From positions 1 to 64,000 of the forward strand of contig NZ_JAKIKQ010000004.1 of NCBI RefSeq assembly GCF_023284045.1: a stretch of DNA of 64,000 nt, given 5' to 3'. Positions 15,984 through 25,941 of the stretch are shown here, in pieces (position 1 is the first letter of the stretch; each line of letters starts with the position of its first letter). The position numbers and the translations under genes were made by a program. The stretch is from Shewanella kaireitica. Lineage in GTDB: Bacteria > Pseudomonadota > Gammaproteobacteria > Enterobacterales > Shewanellaceae. The notes beneath the pieces were generated by a model that worked only from the letters and a program-made list of their open reading frames with translations, searched no databases and was not told the DNA's origin.

Positions 15984-17489
15984 TTAATACTTAGTACCAC
16001 CTAGCGTTTGTGCTTGGTTGATGATGTGGAAGATAACGTTCTGTTCAATAACACCTTGGATAAGATCTGAGCCAGGGCCTGTTGCATGAAGCGTGATATC
16101 TTCACCTGCATGGGTTTCACTGCTCATAGGCACCAGTGATTGCTGCATGAAATCTTTATCTTGGGTATCGATAGAGCTTAAATCATCACGCGTGCCAACT
16201 ACGGCGCCAGGGCCATTGGTGTAACCTACTGTGGTGTATGGCTTTCCATCTTGAGCGATAGCCAAGTCGCCACCCACATTGTGCACTAAACCAAGTATTG
16301 GGTTGCCGCGCTTAGGGTAGCCTGCGATTGTAAATACATGGCTATGATCGGCGGTAACCATTATGAGTGTTTCATCAGGGTCGGTTGCTTCAACCGCGGC
16401 TCTTACTGCATTTGATAGCTCAACCGTGTCCATCATGGCGCGGTATGCATTGCCTGAATGGTGAGCATGATCGATGCGACCTGACTCAACGATAAGCAGA
16501 TAGCCATCTTCGTTCTTATTGAGTAGCTCAATCGATTTACTGGTCATCTCGGTGAGAGAGGGTTCACCTGCAGTATCATCAGCTCTATCAGCCTCATACT
16601 CCATATGAGAGGAGTTAAACAAACCCAATAGATGATCGGTAGTGCTCACATCAATGGCATCAAAACCGGCTTTATCCCAAACGTAGGCCGAGTTGCTTAA
16701 GTTGTCAGTCCAAGCAGCCGTTAAATCGACACCATCAGTGCGGCGACCACTTTTGTTTTCACCATCGGTGACATCGTTTGGAATGAAGTTACGGCGACCA
16801 CCGCCCAGTGCCACACTTAAAGCATCCGCTTCATCGCGCATGACTAGTTGATAGGCGATGTCTTTACACTCATTTGCGATTGCTTCTGCTGGAAGATTAG
16901 AGTCTGCTTCCCAGTTGCGCTCAGGAGATGTTGCGTAAGCAGCGGCTGGCGTTGCATGGGTGATGCGGGCGGTGCTGACAATCCCTGTAGATAAACCTTT
17001 GGCATTAGCCAGATCAACTAAAGTAATAAGCTCGTTACCTTTTGAAGATAGGCAGTTCGCACGCAGGGTGTTGTCTGATACTGATAACACGCCCGCTTTA
17101 GATTTAACACCAGTGACAATGGCTGTCATGGTGCCAGCTGAATCTGGAGTTTGTTGGTTAGTGTTGTAGGTTTTAACCAATGCTGTTTTTGGAAACTGCT
17201 CAAAACTTAAAAAGTTTTCTTCGCCACCTTGGTTGCCTGTTTGCTGTTGCCCTTCAAAAATCCGCGCAGCAGTTAAGGTTGAAACACCCATGCCGTCACC
17301 GACAAATAAAATCACATTTTTAGCTTTTTTAGCTGTTGTTTGTTGGGTTTTATCGCTAACTAACTTCGCGCTGTCTTTAAACCATTGGCTATCAGTTTGA
17401 TTGCTCGGCAGTACAGCAGCATTGGCTGCGATTGTTACCAGACTGCAAGAGGCTATTGCCGCTATCTTTTTGATATTAATCACTATCAT
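15984..17489 (-). CDS. Alkaline phosphatase, soluble periplasmic form (PhoA family)
   Basis: A phosphomonoesterase of about 501 residues, paralogous to the next gene downstream. A cleavable signal peptide (cut after TIAANA, about residue 24) replaces the lipobox and Gly-rich tether. Motifs are LFVGDGMG (Asp65), TPDSAGTMTAIVTGVKS (Ser117 nucleophile), VESGRIDHAHHSGNAYRA, TADHSHVFTIAGY and SETHAGEDITL. A TTG three codons upstream is also in frame, but the ATG is taken; neither has a strong ribosome site. A 291-bp upstream region carries its promoter. It contains CTGACAC-like half sites but no convincing Pho box, so phosphate control cannot be read from the sequence. Confidence 0.93.
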   Translation of the reverse strand: MIVINIKKIAAIASCSLVTIAANAAVLPSNQTDSQWFKDSAKLVSDKTQQTTAKKAKNVILFVGDGMGVSTLTAARIFEGQQQTGNQGGEENFLSFEQFPKTALVKTYNTNQQTPDSAGTMTAIVTGVKSKAGVLSVSDNTLRANCLSSKGNELITLVDLANAKGLSTGIVSTARITHATPAAAYATSPERNWEADSNLPAEAIANECKDIAYQLVMRDEADALSVALGGGRRNFIPNDVTDGENKSGRRTDGVDLTAAWTDNLSNSAYVWDKAGFDAIDVSTTDHLLGLFNSSHMEYEADRADDTAGEPSLTEMTSKSIELLNKNEDGYLLIVESGRIDHAHHSGNAYRAMMDTVELSNAVRAAVEATDPDETLIMVTADHSHVFTIAGYPKRGNPILGLVHNVGGDLAIAQDGKPYTTVGYTNGPGAVVGTRDDLSSIDTQDKDFMQQSLVPMSSETHAGEDITLHATGPGSDLIQGVIEQNVIFHIINQAQTLGGTKY

Positions 17490-17780
17490 CACCGTCAATT
17501 TGTATTATTTAAAGGAGGTTTGTTTGTGGCGCAGTGATTGTCGGGCACAAGCATGACGATATGGCGATGATTTTGTGTCAGTTTTATTGCTGATTAATTA
17601 GGTAGACGGCTAATACCTTTCACCTACTTTGGTGCACTATTGTATCAGCTGTGTGCAAAACGAACTTCTGGGGACGTTGCTTCTTTGCTTAGCCTTTGAA
17701 ATTAAAGGTTTTAATTTTTGGCTTGTTAATTGCTACTACTTTGTAGGTACTTTACGTTACAGTTACTGAGGTAAAAAAAT

Positions 17781-18149
17781 ATGAAGTTTTACAGTCGACG
17801 TTTTATAAAGCCAGAACATCTTAATCCTGCTAATTCACTATTTGGTGGTCAGCTTTTGAGTTGGATTGATGAAGAGGCCGCTATTTTTGCAGGTTGCCAA
17901 ATGCAGAGCCAAAGTCATGTGACTAAGTTGATTTCTGAGGTGAACTTTATGACGCCAGCAAGGCAGGGGGATGTGATCGAATTTGGCTTATCTTTATTAA
18001 GCTATGGTTCAAGCTCAATCACAGTATCTTGTAGAGTGCGAAATAAGCTCACCCATGCCCCCATTGTCAGTATCGACAAAATGGTGTTTGTTCATGTTAA
18101 TGAGCAAGGGTTGCCCGTACCACATGGTATGCGAGCTAATGCGGCTTAA
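17781..18149 (+). CDS. Acyl-CoA thioesterase, hotdog fold
   Basis: A 122-residue single-hotdog protein of the YciA-like acyl-CoA thioesterase group, which hydrolyses acyl-CoA to free acid and CoA in the cytoplasm. The signature HLNPANSLFGGQLLSWIDEEAA (about 13-34) contains the Asn/Gly loop and the catalytic acidic residue. Later strands include LISEVNFMTPARQGDVIEFG and the closing IVSIDKMVFVHV. It is slightly shorter than E. coli YciA (132). GAGG precedes the ATG by about 9 bases. The convergent lipoprotein gene begins 12 bp past its stop codon, with no terminator visible. Confidence 0.9.
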   Translation: MKFYSRRFIKPEHLNPANSLFGGQLLSWIDEEAAIFAGCQMQSQSHVTKLISEVNFMTPARQGDVIEFGLSLLSYGSSSITVSCRVRNKLTHAPIVSIDKMVFVHVNEQGLPVPHGMRANAA

Positions 18150-18161
18150 TTTGAGGGTGAT

Positions 18162-18380
18162 TTATAGCGTATCGTCTTCGCTAAGGTCATTTTTTACTGA
18201 ATTAACTGCATCGCGGGATGCGTGACCTATTGCACGGGTGGCATCACGACTTGCGTGACCAATGTCGGTGGTGACCTCTTTGGTGGTTGCGCCGATTTGA
18301 CGGCCAGCGTCTTTGAGTTCTGCACAGGCGCTTAGTGTGCTAATTGCAATAATCGTCATTGCAAGCGTTGATAGTTTCAT
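18162..18380 (-). CDS. Small lipoprotein with internal IGHASRDA repeat
   Basis: A 72-residue lipoprotein precursor with lipobox LSAC (lipidated Cys19). The mature part of about 54 residues is helical and contains two near-identical consecutive segments, DIGHASRDATR and AIGHASRDAVN, then an acidic tail. Size and charged helical repeats recall Lpp- or entericidin-like envelope lipoproteins, but no family is assigned. The residue after Cys is Ala, so no inner-membrane retention Asp is seen and outer-membrane sorting is likely. The palindromic mobile element begins 8 bp upstream of the start, so its promoter may lie inside that element. Confidence 0.75.
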   Translation of the reverse strand: MKLSTLAMTIIAISTLSACAELKDAGRQIGATTKEVTTDIGHASRDATRAIGHASRDAVNSVKNDLSEDDTL

Positions 18381-18387
18381 AGCTTAA

Positions 18388-18877
18388 TACCAATCACAGT
18401 AAGTAAGTGTTCAGAGATAGCGCAGGAAAAACGCTTCAGAACAAGGCGGTAATTTTCGATAAGTAGTTATACCAATTGCATTAAGTATTTGACCAGTTCA
18501 GAGCCCCTCAGCCTTTTCAATTCAAAGCGCATTGGTAAATAAATGGTTATTCCCTTTTAAGCCAATGCAAAGCAGAAGTGGGAAGACTGAGGGGCTCACG
18601 TAGTGCGGCTGAGGTTAAACAAATTGGCAAAACGCTGTATGCTTCGCTATGGAATTTGGATATACGACTAAATGGATTTAGGAGATAGAGCGAAGCAGGA
18701 TGCCAGAGCCGAGAATAACTATTAGCTCAAATTCCGCTACTTGCATACAGCGTTTTGAATTCCCGCTGAATGGTCAAACTTTTAATGCAATTGGTATTAT
18801 TCTACAATCAAAATTTCTAACGACGTTATCGAGTGTTTTAACAAGCTAGGGTAAGCAGTTATTTACTACGATTGGTA
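18388..18877. mobile_element. Outer palindromic MITE-like element, interrupted by a second element
   Basis: Non-coding element with inverted ends (TACCAATC at the left, GATTGGTA at the right) flanked by TAA on both sides (18385-18387 and 18878-18880), which reads as a 3-bp target duplication. Removing the inner element and one TTA copy rejoins its two halves into a sequence of about 160 bp. No transposase is encoded, so movement in trans is inferred. Confidence 0.8.
18470..18796. mobile_element. Inner palindromic MITE-like element, 327 bp
   Basis: Ends are long inverted repeats (TACCAATTGCATTAA and TTAATGCAATTGGTA). Directly repeated TTA flanks it (18467-18469 and 18797-18799). Inside are two further inverted pairs: GAGCCCCTCAG with CTGAGGGGCTC, and AAAACGCTGTATGC with GCATACAGCGTTTT. 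The whole can therefore fold as a stem with two arms. It shares several internal blocks with the copy at 25942-26369. It is non-coding, and it interrupts the outer element. Confidence 0.88.
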
Positions 18878-18889
18878 TAATACCATCTT

Positions 18890-18923
18890 AAAAAATAATT
18901 GCTGGCACTATGCCAGCAATTAT
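18890..18923 (-). terminator. Intrinsic terminator of ndh
   Basis: A 13-bp perfect stem (ATAATTGCTGGCA / TGCCAGCAATTAT) with a 3-nt loop, followed by six T on the minus strand, 28 bases past the ndh stop codon. Confidence 0.92.
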
Positions 18924-18950
18924 CAATGGGATCTAGTGTGTCACAGCGGG

Positions 18951-20252
18951 TTAGTGCAGTTTTAGGTGCGGATGGATGATGCGACTAATGCCTTTAGCAA
19001 ACATCAAGAGGGTGCCTTTCACTGGCCCATGCAGCTCTATTAAGTGCCTTCTATAGAGTGAGGTGTAAACGAAGCGAGCAATTTTGCCCTCTACCATTAC
19101 ACCACCGCCAATAAATGACATTAAATTGCCAACCGTGTGGAATTTAGACAGATTAACCAGTGCGCCTAAGTCTTTATAGACGTAGTTATTTGATGCAGCT
19201 TTGCCATTTAGTAACAGCATGATGTTGTCTGCGGTCATCAATGCCATTTGTCTAGCGGATTGACCTCTTGGCGGCACCCAGCTGCCATCTTCCTGCGGAC
19301 AGGCAGCACAATCGCCAATAGCAAAAATAGCCGGGTCGCGAGTGGTTTGCATATTCTGCTGCACCATTACTTGATTGATATGGTTACTCTCTAGTCCACC
19401 AATCTCTTTTAAAAAGTCAGGCGCTTTTACCCCAGTAGACCAAATCACCATGTCTGATGGAATGAATTCATCTTCAGAAGTATGTAAACCCTCACTGGTC
19501 ACTCGATTAATCCGAGTTTCAGTCATCACCTTAACCCCGATTGCGGTTAACTCTTTGGCGACAGATTCTGATATCTCAGCTTTTTCTACTTTTGGCAGAA
19601 TACGTTTGTCTGCTTCAATTAAGGTGATCTCAAGTAGAGTGCTATCAATCTTGTAACCAAAGCCTCGCAGTTGGTCAACGGCGTGGTGCATCTCTGCTGA
19701 CATTTCAACGCCCGTTGCGCCAGCGCCAACAACCGCAATCTTAATTTTTTCATCCAGTTGGTGATGGCTTGCATAGCGCATGAACTTGTTTAGCAAAATG
19801 GTGCGGATCTCCATTGCTTGTTCTGTGCTGTCTAAAAAAACGCAGTTGTCACGTACACCATCAATATTAAAGTCATTGGCAATACTACCAATGGCAATAA
19901 CAAGGTAATCGTAATCAATACGACGTGCAGGCAATAACTCTTCACCATTGTCATCAGTTATCGGGGCCAGAATAACCTGTTTAGTCTCTCTATCGATATC
20001 TGTCATCGCGCCTTGTTGGAAATGGTAACCATGGGCTGCTGCATGACCGCGATAGCTTATCGCGTCAATGCCGATATCAAGTGCGCCAGTTGCTACTTCA
20101 TGCAATAAAGGTTTCCAAACATGGCTCTCAGCACAATCTATCAGTGTAACTCTTGCCTTGCCTTTGCGACCGAGTTTATGACCCAGTTTGGTGGCTATCT
20201 CCATTCCACCAGCGCCACCACCGACGATGACAATATTTGCCATTTCATGCAT
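18951..20252 (-). CDS. ndh: Type II NADH:quinone dehydrogenase
   Basis: A 433-residue peripheral membrane flavoprotein that oxidises NADH and reduces quinone without pumping protons. The N-terminal FAD dinucleotide motif is IVIVGGGAGGMEIATKLG (about 7-24) and the NADH motif is KIAVVGAGATGVEMSAE (about 170-186). The flavin/quinone-site block IFAIGDCAACP and the family's RGQSARQMA segment follow. The C-terminal amphipathic region (about 380-433) provides membrane attachment. The length is the same as E. coli Ndh. AGGA lies 10 bases before the first ATG; an internal ATG at codon 4 is an alternative. It is monocistronic with a strong terminator. Confidence 0.95.
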   Translation of the reverse strand: MHEMANIVIVGGGAGGMEIATKLGHKLGRKGKARVTLIDCAESHVWKPLLHEVATGALDIGIDAISYRGHAAAHGYHFQQGAMTDIDRETKQVILAPITDDNGEELLPARRIDYDYLVIAIGSIANDFNIDGVRDNCVFLDSTEQAMEIRTILLNKFMRYASHHQLDEKIKIAVVGAGATGVEMSAEMHHAVDQLRGFGYKIDSTLLEITLIEADKRILPKVEKAEISESVAKELTAIGVKVMTETRINRVTSEGLHTSEDEFIPSDMVIWSTGVKAPDFLKEIGGLESNHINQVMVQQNMQTTRDPAIFAIGDCAACPQEDGSWVPPRGQSARQMALMTADNIMLLLNGKAASNNYVYKDLGALVNLSKFHTVGNLMSFIGGGVMVEGKIARFVYTSLYRRHLIELHGPVKGTLLMFAKGISRIIHPHLKLH

Positions 20253-20661
20253 AAGTGTACAATCCTTAATTAAATATAGTGATAATCGAAAAATAGAGTT
20301 TTAAATTGGTGGTGGTTGTAACTTATTGTTTTAGTTATTTTACTTTTATCTTAAATTATCCTTAAAATAAAAAAGTAACAACACATTGTATAAGGTTATT
20401 GTAGCAGTGAGTAATGAAAGCAGCAATTTGCTCTTTCTCTAGCTGAATTGCGGCTAAAAGTGATATTAAAGTTTTTATTGTATTGATTAATAATGATTTT
20501 ATTAATTGTTCATAGAGTTTTGTAGACGTAATTTGCTGATTTTCGAGGGAGAGAACTGTGAGCTAGGGGCTAAATGAATGTCTAGAAGTGTGAACTCGAT
20601 AGTAGTTTGCATCAGAGGTGGTTAGCGGCATGCCCCAAAAGTAGAGCATGCCTGCTAATGA
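20253..20661. other. Intergenic region, 409 bp
   Basis: AT-rich sequence containing the ndh promoter area. Near its right end (about 20622-20657) an imperfect inverted repeat, GGCATGC paired with GCATGCC, lies just downstream of the next minus-strand gene and lacks a T-run. Nothing else was recognised. Confidence 0.5.
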
Positions 20662-21024
20662 CTAAAGTTTGCTTAAGCGTGACTTATAATCATCAATGAC
20701 ATGTTCCATGATCTCTTGTACTGAAGTGTCTTTGGTTTTGTTGTCCATAAAGACTTTGAAGGTTACCAGTACATGAATGTCATCTCTTAGGCGGTCATTC
20801 TTCATCGAAAAGTAAGCTTGCTCTTGCTCCGCTTCTCTGACAACACAACCCTCGTGTTCAAACAGCCGAGTGCCTGAATGGCCATGCCATTTAGTGATTC
20901 TGTCTAGAGCGATTTCACATGAACGGTTAATTTCAATATGGTTTAGCCAGCTGGTTGGGTGAGATGGATCCTTTATATGAGGGCATCGGACTGTATAGTT
21001 ATAAACGTGAGAAATTGCTGTCAT
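20662..21024 (-). CDS. Conserved-looking protein of unknown function
   Basis: A 120-residue soluble protein with no signal peptide or membrane segment. It is rich in His, Cys and charged residues (CPHIKDPSHPTSWLNHIEINRSC in its first half). The C-terminal part (VLVTFKVFMDNKTKD...VIDDYKSRL) looks alpha/beta. No family was recognised. AGGTAGG upstream of the ATG supports expression. The two Cys and clustered His could bind metal, but spacing gives no known motif. It is monocistronic. Confidence 0.6.
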   Translation of the reverse strand: MTAISHVYNYTVRCPHIKDPSHPTSWLNHIEINRSCEIALDRITKWHGHSGTRLFEHEGCVVREAEQEQAYFSMKNDRLRDDIHVLVTFKVFMDNKTKDTSVQEIMEHVIDDYKSRLSKL

Positions 21025-21575
21025 AAATTACCTACCTGTTCGCTGTAACGGATGCCGTATCGGGCACTGTTTTTTTATAATGGTCAACATAATGATGTTG
21101 GCCTGTGCGTACTGTATGTGTCTAACGTTAACAATTAAGTTTTAACTTTGGTTATCTACACTAATAACAGCTGCTTTGTCATGCTGTTAGATAAATAACG
21201 AAAAGAGCTAATTCATTTGTAACACTATTGGCTAATGATTGAAACTAACAAGCTTGCTAACTTGAAAGCCTAGCTAAAACTTAGTTGCTCTGAGTATTTT
21301 TTACCATGACATAGACGCCAATAAACTTGCCCTAGCTCTCACTTTTGCCCCAGCAACTTCGACATAGGGCTACTTTGACTAATAAAGCATCAGTTAATTT
21401 AACTCAACGATTCTGTAACAGGCTCAGACCCTAGCAGAAGTCCATAACAGAGCCTTGTAGCTGTTACCTGTAAGTATAATGAAACAAACATGTAAAAAGG
21501 TTTATATAATGATGAGTATGTGCTTATAATTTCAAGATAAAAATAATTTCTTATTAATCCCCTCAGGAGGCTTTA
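21025..21575. other. Divergent intergenic region, 551 bp
   Basis: It separates the unknown minus-strand gene from the RND efflux operon. An imperfect inverted repeat is visible at about 21415-21466 (GTAACAGGCTC with GAGCC...GTTAC). No regulator gene, promoter match or RNA could be assigned. Confidence 0.45.
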
Positions 21576-22736
21576 ATGGCCTGTTCAACAGTTTCTAAAT
21601 TAAAACTGCTCGCCATGGTGTGTATTAGTGTGATTACTGCCGGTTGCGGCGAAGCTCCAGCACCGCAAGCTCCCATGTTACCGAGTGTGATTGTGAGTAC
21701 TGCTCATCAGCAAGAGATCCAATCAAAAAGTGAGATAGTTGGTCGAACACGGGCGTCGGAAGATGTGATGATTAAATCGCAAATTCAGGGGCAGTTACTT
21801 AAACGTACTTTCGTTGAAGGCGATGATGTGAAGCAAGGGGATTTGTTGTTTGAAATCGACCCCGCTACTTACGTGGCAGAACTTGCTCAGCAAAAAGCGG
21901 TATTAAAGCAAGCAATAGCTTCTCGCGATGTCGCCGTGATGAACTGGGAGCGTGGCCGCCGTCTTTTACCTGATGGCATGATTAGTGCTCAAGACATGGA
22001 TGAGTTAACCTCACGCAAACTAACTACCGCAGCAGGGGTTGTGCAAGCTGAAGCCGCGGTGAGTGCTGCAGAGTTACAACTTAGCTATACCAAGATTTAT
22101 GCGCCAATCTCAGGACGAATTAGTAACTCGAAAGTGAGTACTGGTGACATCATCAGTCCACAATCAGATATGGCCAATTTAGTGCAGTTACAGCCAATGT
22201 GGGTTAACTTCCAAGTGGCTGAAAGATCGTTAATTACTGCACAGCAAAACTTCTCTAAAGCACTATCGCGAGATATTAAAATCCAAGATATCGTGATTAA
22301 TTTACGTCTGCCAAATGCCACAATGCATAAGGAGACAGGTTATATCGACTTTATTAGTAACAAAGTTGACCCTTCAACCGGTACTTTGCCGCTTCGAGCA
22401 ACCTTCGAAAATGCTGATAACTTTATGCTACCGGGCATGTTTGTGACACTAATCATTGAGTCGCCAGTCAAAGAACAAGCGTTATTGATCCCACAAGCAT
22501 CGGTACAAGAGGACCAGCAAGGTCGCTTTGTAATGGTGCTTAATGATAAAAATCAAGTTGAAAAACGTATTGTTGAACTGGGTGAGCGTTTCGGCATTGA
22601 ATGGCGAGTACTAAGTGGTCTTGAAGGCGGCGATCGCATAGTGGTCGACGGCCTGCAAAAGATCAGACCGGGTATTGAAGTGAACGCTGTGGAGCAAGAA
22701 ATTGTTCCTTTTCAAGAAGCTAACCAAACTAAGTAG
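21576..22736 (+). CDS. RND efflux periplasmic adaptor (AcrA type), lipoprotein
   Basis: A 386-residue membrane-fusion protein linking an inner-membrane RND pump to a TolC-like channel. It is a lipoprotein (hydrophobic segment then TAGC, lipidated Cys24). The lipoyl/barrel-sandwich halves are split by a helical hairpin (about 100-165), with LSYTKIYAPISGRISNSKVSTGD returning to the lipoyl half (about residues 168-190). The beta-barrel and membrane-proximal domains follow, with LLIPQASVQEDQQGRFVMVL near residues 305-325. AGGAGG 6 bases upstream sets the start. It is co-transcribed with the pump 9 bp downstream. No outer-membrane channel or regulator is present nearby. Confidence 0.93.
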   Translation: MACSTVSKLKLLAMVCISVITAGCGEAPAPQAPMLPSVIVSTAHQQEIQSKSEIVGRTRASEDVMIKSQIQGQLLKRTFVEGDDVKQGDLLFEIDPATYVAELAQQKAVLKQAIASRDVAVMNWERGRRLLPDGMISAQDMDELTSRKLTTAAGVVQAEAAVSAAELQLSYTKIYAPISGRISNSKVSTGDIISPQSDMANLVQLQPMWVNFQVAERSLITAQQNFSKALSRDIKIQDIVINLRLPNATMHKETGYIDFISNKVDPSTGTLPLRATFENADNFMLPGMFVTLIIESPVKEQALLIPQASVQEDQQGRFVMVLNDKNQVEKRIVELGERFGIEWRVLSGLEGGDRIVVDGLQKIRPGIEVNAVEQEIVPFQEANQTK

Positions 22737-22745
22737 GGGATTGCT

Positions 22746-25700
22746 ATGATTAGTCAATTCTTCATCAATAGGCCTAAATTTGCCTTTGTGATCTCTACCG
22801 TACTGACCTTGGTTGGGCTTATCTCTATCCCTATCTTGTCTGTGGCAGAGTTTCCAGAAATAGCACCACCACAAGTCAGTGTATCGACCAGCTACTCTGG
22901 TGCGAGTGCTGATATTGTAAAAGACACCATTGCCCAACCTTTAGAAGCGGAAGTGAACGGCGTTGAAGGCATGCTATATATGGAGTCAAAGAGCGCCAAT
23001 GATGGCAGTTATTCGCTCAACGTGACTTTTGAGGTGGGCACTGATCCTGACATGGCGCAGGTCAAAGTGCAGAACCGGGTGCAACAAGCAATGCCGCGAC
23101 TACCTGAAGAGGTAAAAAGGCAGGGCGTAAAAGTTGAAAAGCAAAGCCCGAACATATTGATGGTGGTCAACCTGGTTTCTCCTAACGAAACCTTTGACTC
23201 ACTATTTATTACCAACTATGCCGGACTCAACGTTAAAGATGCGTTAGCACGTCAAAACGGTGTGTCAAAAGTACAGATTATTGGTGCGTTAGATTACGCA
23301 ATGCGGATCTGGCTTGATCCCGATAAAATGGCCAGCTTTTCGATTACGGCAACTGATGTTATCGGCGCGCTGCAAGAGCAAAATATTCAAGTGGCAGCAG
23401 GGCGAATTGGTGCTGCACCGGTTGATCCTGATCAGCAATTTCAATATACCCTGCAAACAAAAGGCCGTTTGAAGAACCCGAAAGAGTTTGCAAACGTTGT
23501 TGTACGAGCTAATGACGATGGCTCGAAAATCATTGTTGGCGACGTAGCACGGGTTGAGCTTGGCTCACAAACCTATGACGCTCAAGGTAAGCTCAATAAC
23601 AAACCTTCTGCGATTATCTCTATCTATCAGTCACCTGATGCCAATGCCCTAGACGTGGCAAAAGGTATTCGTGCGCAGATGGAAGCTTTGTCGGCAAACT
23701 TCCCCAAAGATTTAGAGTATGAAGTGCTCTACGACACCACTGAATTTGTTGAAACCTCAATTAAAGAAGTGGTGCAAACGCTGTTTATCTCCGTCGCGTT
23801 GGTGATTTTTGTAGTGTTTATCTTCCTGCAAGATGTACGCTCTACATTAATCCCAGGTATCGCGATTCCAGTATCTTTGATTGGTACCTTTGCCTTCTTG
23901 CTGCTGTCAGGGATGAGCATCAATACCGTCTCGCTATTCGCACTTATCTTAGCCATTGGTATCGTGGTTGATGATGCCATTGTGGTGGTCGAGAACGTTA
24001 CACGTCTAATGCAAGATGAGGGTTTATCACCTAAAGAAGCGACCTCTAAAGCGATGCAAGAGGTTACCGGGCCGATTATTGCAACCACACTGGTATTACT
24101 TGCTGTATTTGCACCTACAGCTGTGATGCCGGGGATCACCGGGCAGATGTATGCGCAGTTCTCTGTGACCATCTGTATCTCAGTGCTAATCTCATCGGTT
24201 AATGCATTAACCTTAAGCCCGGCATTATGCGCCTCAGTATTGCGACCACCTAAAGAGCATACTCAAGGTTTTCATGCCAAATTCAACAAGCACTTCAACG
24301 TGTTTACTGGCAAATACACCAAATTAGTCCATGTGCTGACTCGCAAGTTAACGCTAGTGTTGGTGGTGTTTGTTTGCCTACTGGGAGCAACCGGCGGACT
24401 TGCTAAAATTTTGCCATCGGGTTTTGTGCCTATGGAAGATAAAAAAGCCTTTATGGTTGATATTCAACTGCCTGATGGCGCGTCATTAAACCGGACGGAA
24501 GATGTGATGCGTGATCTAGTTGAGCTAACCTTGGCTGAACCTGGCGTTGAAAATGTCATCCATGCCAGTGGCTTTAGTATCCTAACTGGCTCAGTTGCAT
24601 CAAACGGAGGTTTGATGATTGTGACGCTGTCGACTTGGTCTGAGCGTGAGTCGCCAGATATGGCAGAACATGCGATTGTGGCAAAGTTGCAGGCCAAATA
24701 CGCTGCCAATCCGTCAGTGAAAGCGATGGCATTCTCGTTGCCGCCTATTCCTGGTGTCGGTAGTGTGGGTGGCTTTGAATTTGTGTTGCAAGACACCCAG
24801 GGGCGTAGCCCGCAGGAGTTAGCATCAGTGATGCGTGCGCTTATTATGAAAGCCAATGAGCAGCCAGAAATTGCCATGTCCTTTAGTAATTTCCGCGCCG
24901 ATGTACCGCAGATGTTTGTTGATGTTGACCGTGACAAAGCTAAAGCATTGGGGATACCGCTAAACGAGATCTTCACGACCATGCAGACCATGCTAGGTTC
25001 GATGTATGTCAATGACTTCAACCGCTTTGGTAAGGTCTTCAGAGTTATCTTGCAAGCAGAAGCTGATTTCCGTAACTCCGATATGGATATTGCCCGTTTC
25101 TACGTAAGATCCTCGACCGGTGAGATGGTACCACTGAGTACCTTGGTGACAGTGACACCGATCCTCGGCCCTGATGTGATGAACTCATACAACATGTTTA
25201 GTTCAACCACGATTAACGGTTTCCCTGCTCCAGGCTTTAGCTCTGGTGATGCTATTCGTGCGATGGAACGAGCGGCGGCAGAGACTTTACCGACAGGTTA
25301 CAGCTATGAGTGGACAGGGCAAACTTACCAAGAGATTAAAGCGGGTAACTTAGCGCCATTAATCTTCGCTTTAGCATTGGTATTTACCTACCTATTCTTG
25401 GTGGCTCAATACGAGAGCTGGACCATTCCGTTTGCGGTGATGTTAGCAGTGCCGATTGCGATACTGGGAGCGTTCCTCAATATCTGGCTGGTGGGGGCAG
25501 AGCTTAATCTGTATGCACAGATTGGTTTGGTGCTATTGATAGGACTCGCCTGTAAGAATGCTATCTTGATTGTAGAGTTTGCTAAGCAGCTCAGAGAAGA
25601 GGGCAAGAGCATTCTTGATGCAGGAGAAACGGCAGCAAGATTACGTTTCCGTGCGGTATTGATGACGGCTTTCTCATTCTTACTCGGGGTATTACCTTTG

Positions 25701-25868
25701 GTCATAGCCACTGGTGCTGGTGCGGGTAGTCGCCGTGCATTGGGGTACTCGGTATTTGGCGGCATGTTAGCAGCAACAATAGTAGGAACACTGTTAGTAC
25801 CGGTATTCTACGTGATGATGCAAACACTGCGCGAAAAGTTTAAAGGCGAGGCTAAAGTAGAGAGCTAA
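22746..25868 (+). CDS. RND multidrug efflux pump (AcrB/HAE1 type)
   Basis: A 1040-residue proton-driven inner-membrane transporter with twelve helices and two large periplasmic loops. The proton relay is intact: adjacent Asp409-Asp410 in [12 protein letters not shown] and Lys937 in [14 protein letters not shown]. The N-terminus [23 protein letters not shown] and the two-repeat architecture match AcrB and its HAE1 relatives. Substrates are likely hydrophobic drugs, dyes or bile-like compounds, inferred from the family. It is the second gene of the adaptor-pump operon and is followed by a terminator. Confidence 0.95.
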   Translation: MISQFFINRPKFAFVISTVLTLVGLISIPILSVAEFPEIAPPQVSVSTSYSGASADIVKDTIAQPLEAEVNGVEGMLYMESKSANDGSYSLNVTFEVGTDPDMAQVKVQNRVQQAMPRLPEEVKRQGVKVEKQSPNILMVVNLVSPNETFDSLFITNYAGLNVKDALARQNGVSKVQIIGALDYAMRIWLDPDKMASFSITATDVIGALQEQNIQVAAGRIGAAPVDPDQQFQYTLQTKGRLKNPKEFANVVVRANDDGSKIIVGDVARVELGSQTYDAQGKLNNKPSAIISIYQSPDANALDVAKGIRAQMEALSANFPKDLEYEVLYDTTEFVETSIKEVVQTLFISVALVIFVVFIFLQDVRSTLIPGIAIPVSLIGTFAFLLLSGMSINTVSLFALILAIGIVVDDAIVVVENVTRLMQDEGLSPKEATSKAMQEVTGPIIATTLVLLAVFAPTAVMPGITGQMYAQFSVTICISVLISSVNALTLSPALCASVLRPPKEHTQGFHAKFNKHFNVFTGKYTKLVHVLTRKLTLVLVVFVCLLGATGGLAKILPSGFVPMEDKKAFMVDIQLPDGASLNRTEDVMRDLVELTLAEPGVENVIHASGFSILTGSVASNGGLMIVTLSTWSERESPDMAEHAIVAKLQAKYAANPSVKAMAFSLPPIPGVGSVGGFEFVLQDTQGRSPQELASVMRALIMKANEQPEIAMSFSNFRADVPQMFVDVDRDKAKALGIPLNEIFTTMQTMLGSMYVNDFNRFGKVFRVILQAEADFRNSDMDIARFYVRSSTGEMVPLSTLVTVTPILGPDVMNSYNMFSSTTINGFPAPGFSSGDAIRAMERAAAETLPTGYSYEWTGQTYQEIKAGNLAPLIFALALVFTYLFLVAQYESWTIPFAVMLAVPIAILGAFLNIWLVGAELNLYAQIGLVLLIGLACKNAILIVEFAKQLREEGKSILDAGETAARLRFRAVLMTAFSFLLGVLPLVIATGAGAGSRRALGYSVFGGMLAATIVGTLLVPVFYVMMQTLREKFKGEAKVES

Positions 25869-25896
25869 GCGCTAGCGTCGCAAGTTAAATAAGATT

Positions 25897-25922
25897 AAGG
25901 CCTGCATTGAGCGGGCCTTTTT
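25897..25922 (+). terminator. Terminator of the first RND operon
   Basis: A 7-bp stem (GGCCTGC / GCGGGCC, one G-U pair) with a 5-nt loop and five T, about 30 bases past the pump stop codon. Confidence 0.85.
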
Positions 25923-25941
25923 ATGCCGGCTTTTTAAGTAA

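Noticed and set aside
17499-17700. Pho box before the alkaline phosphatases
   Set aside because: Only single CTGACAC-like half sites; no properly spaced pair.
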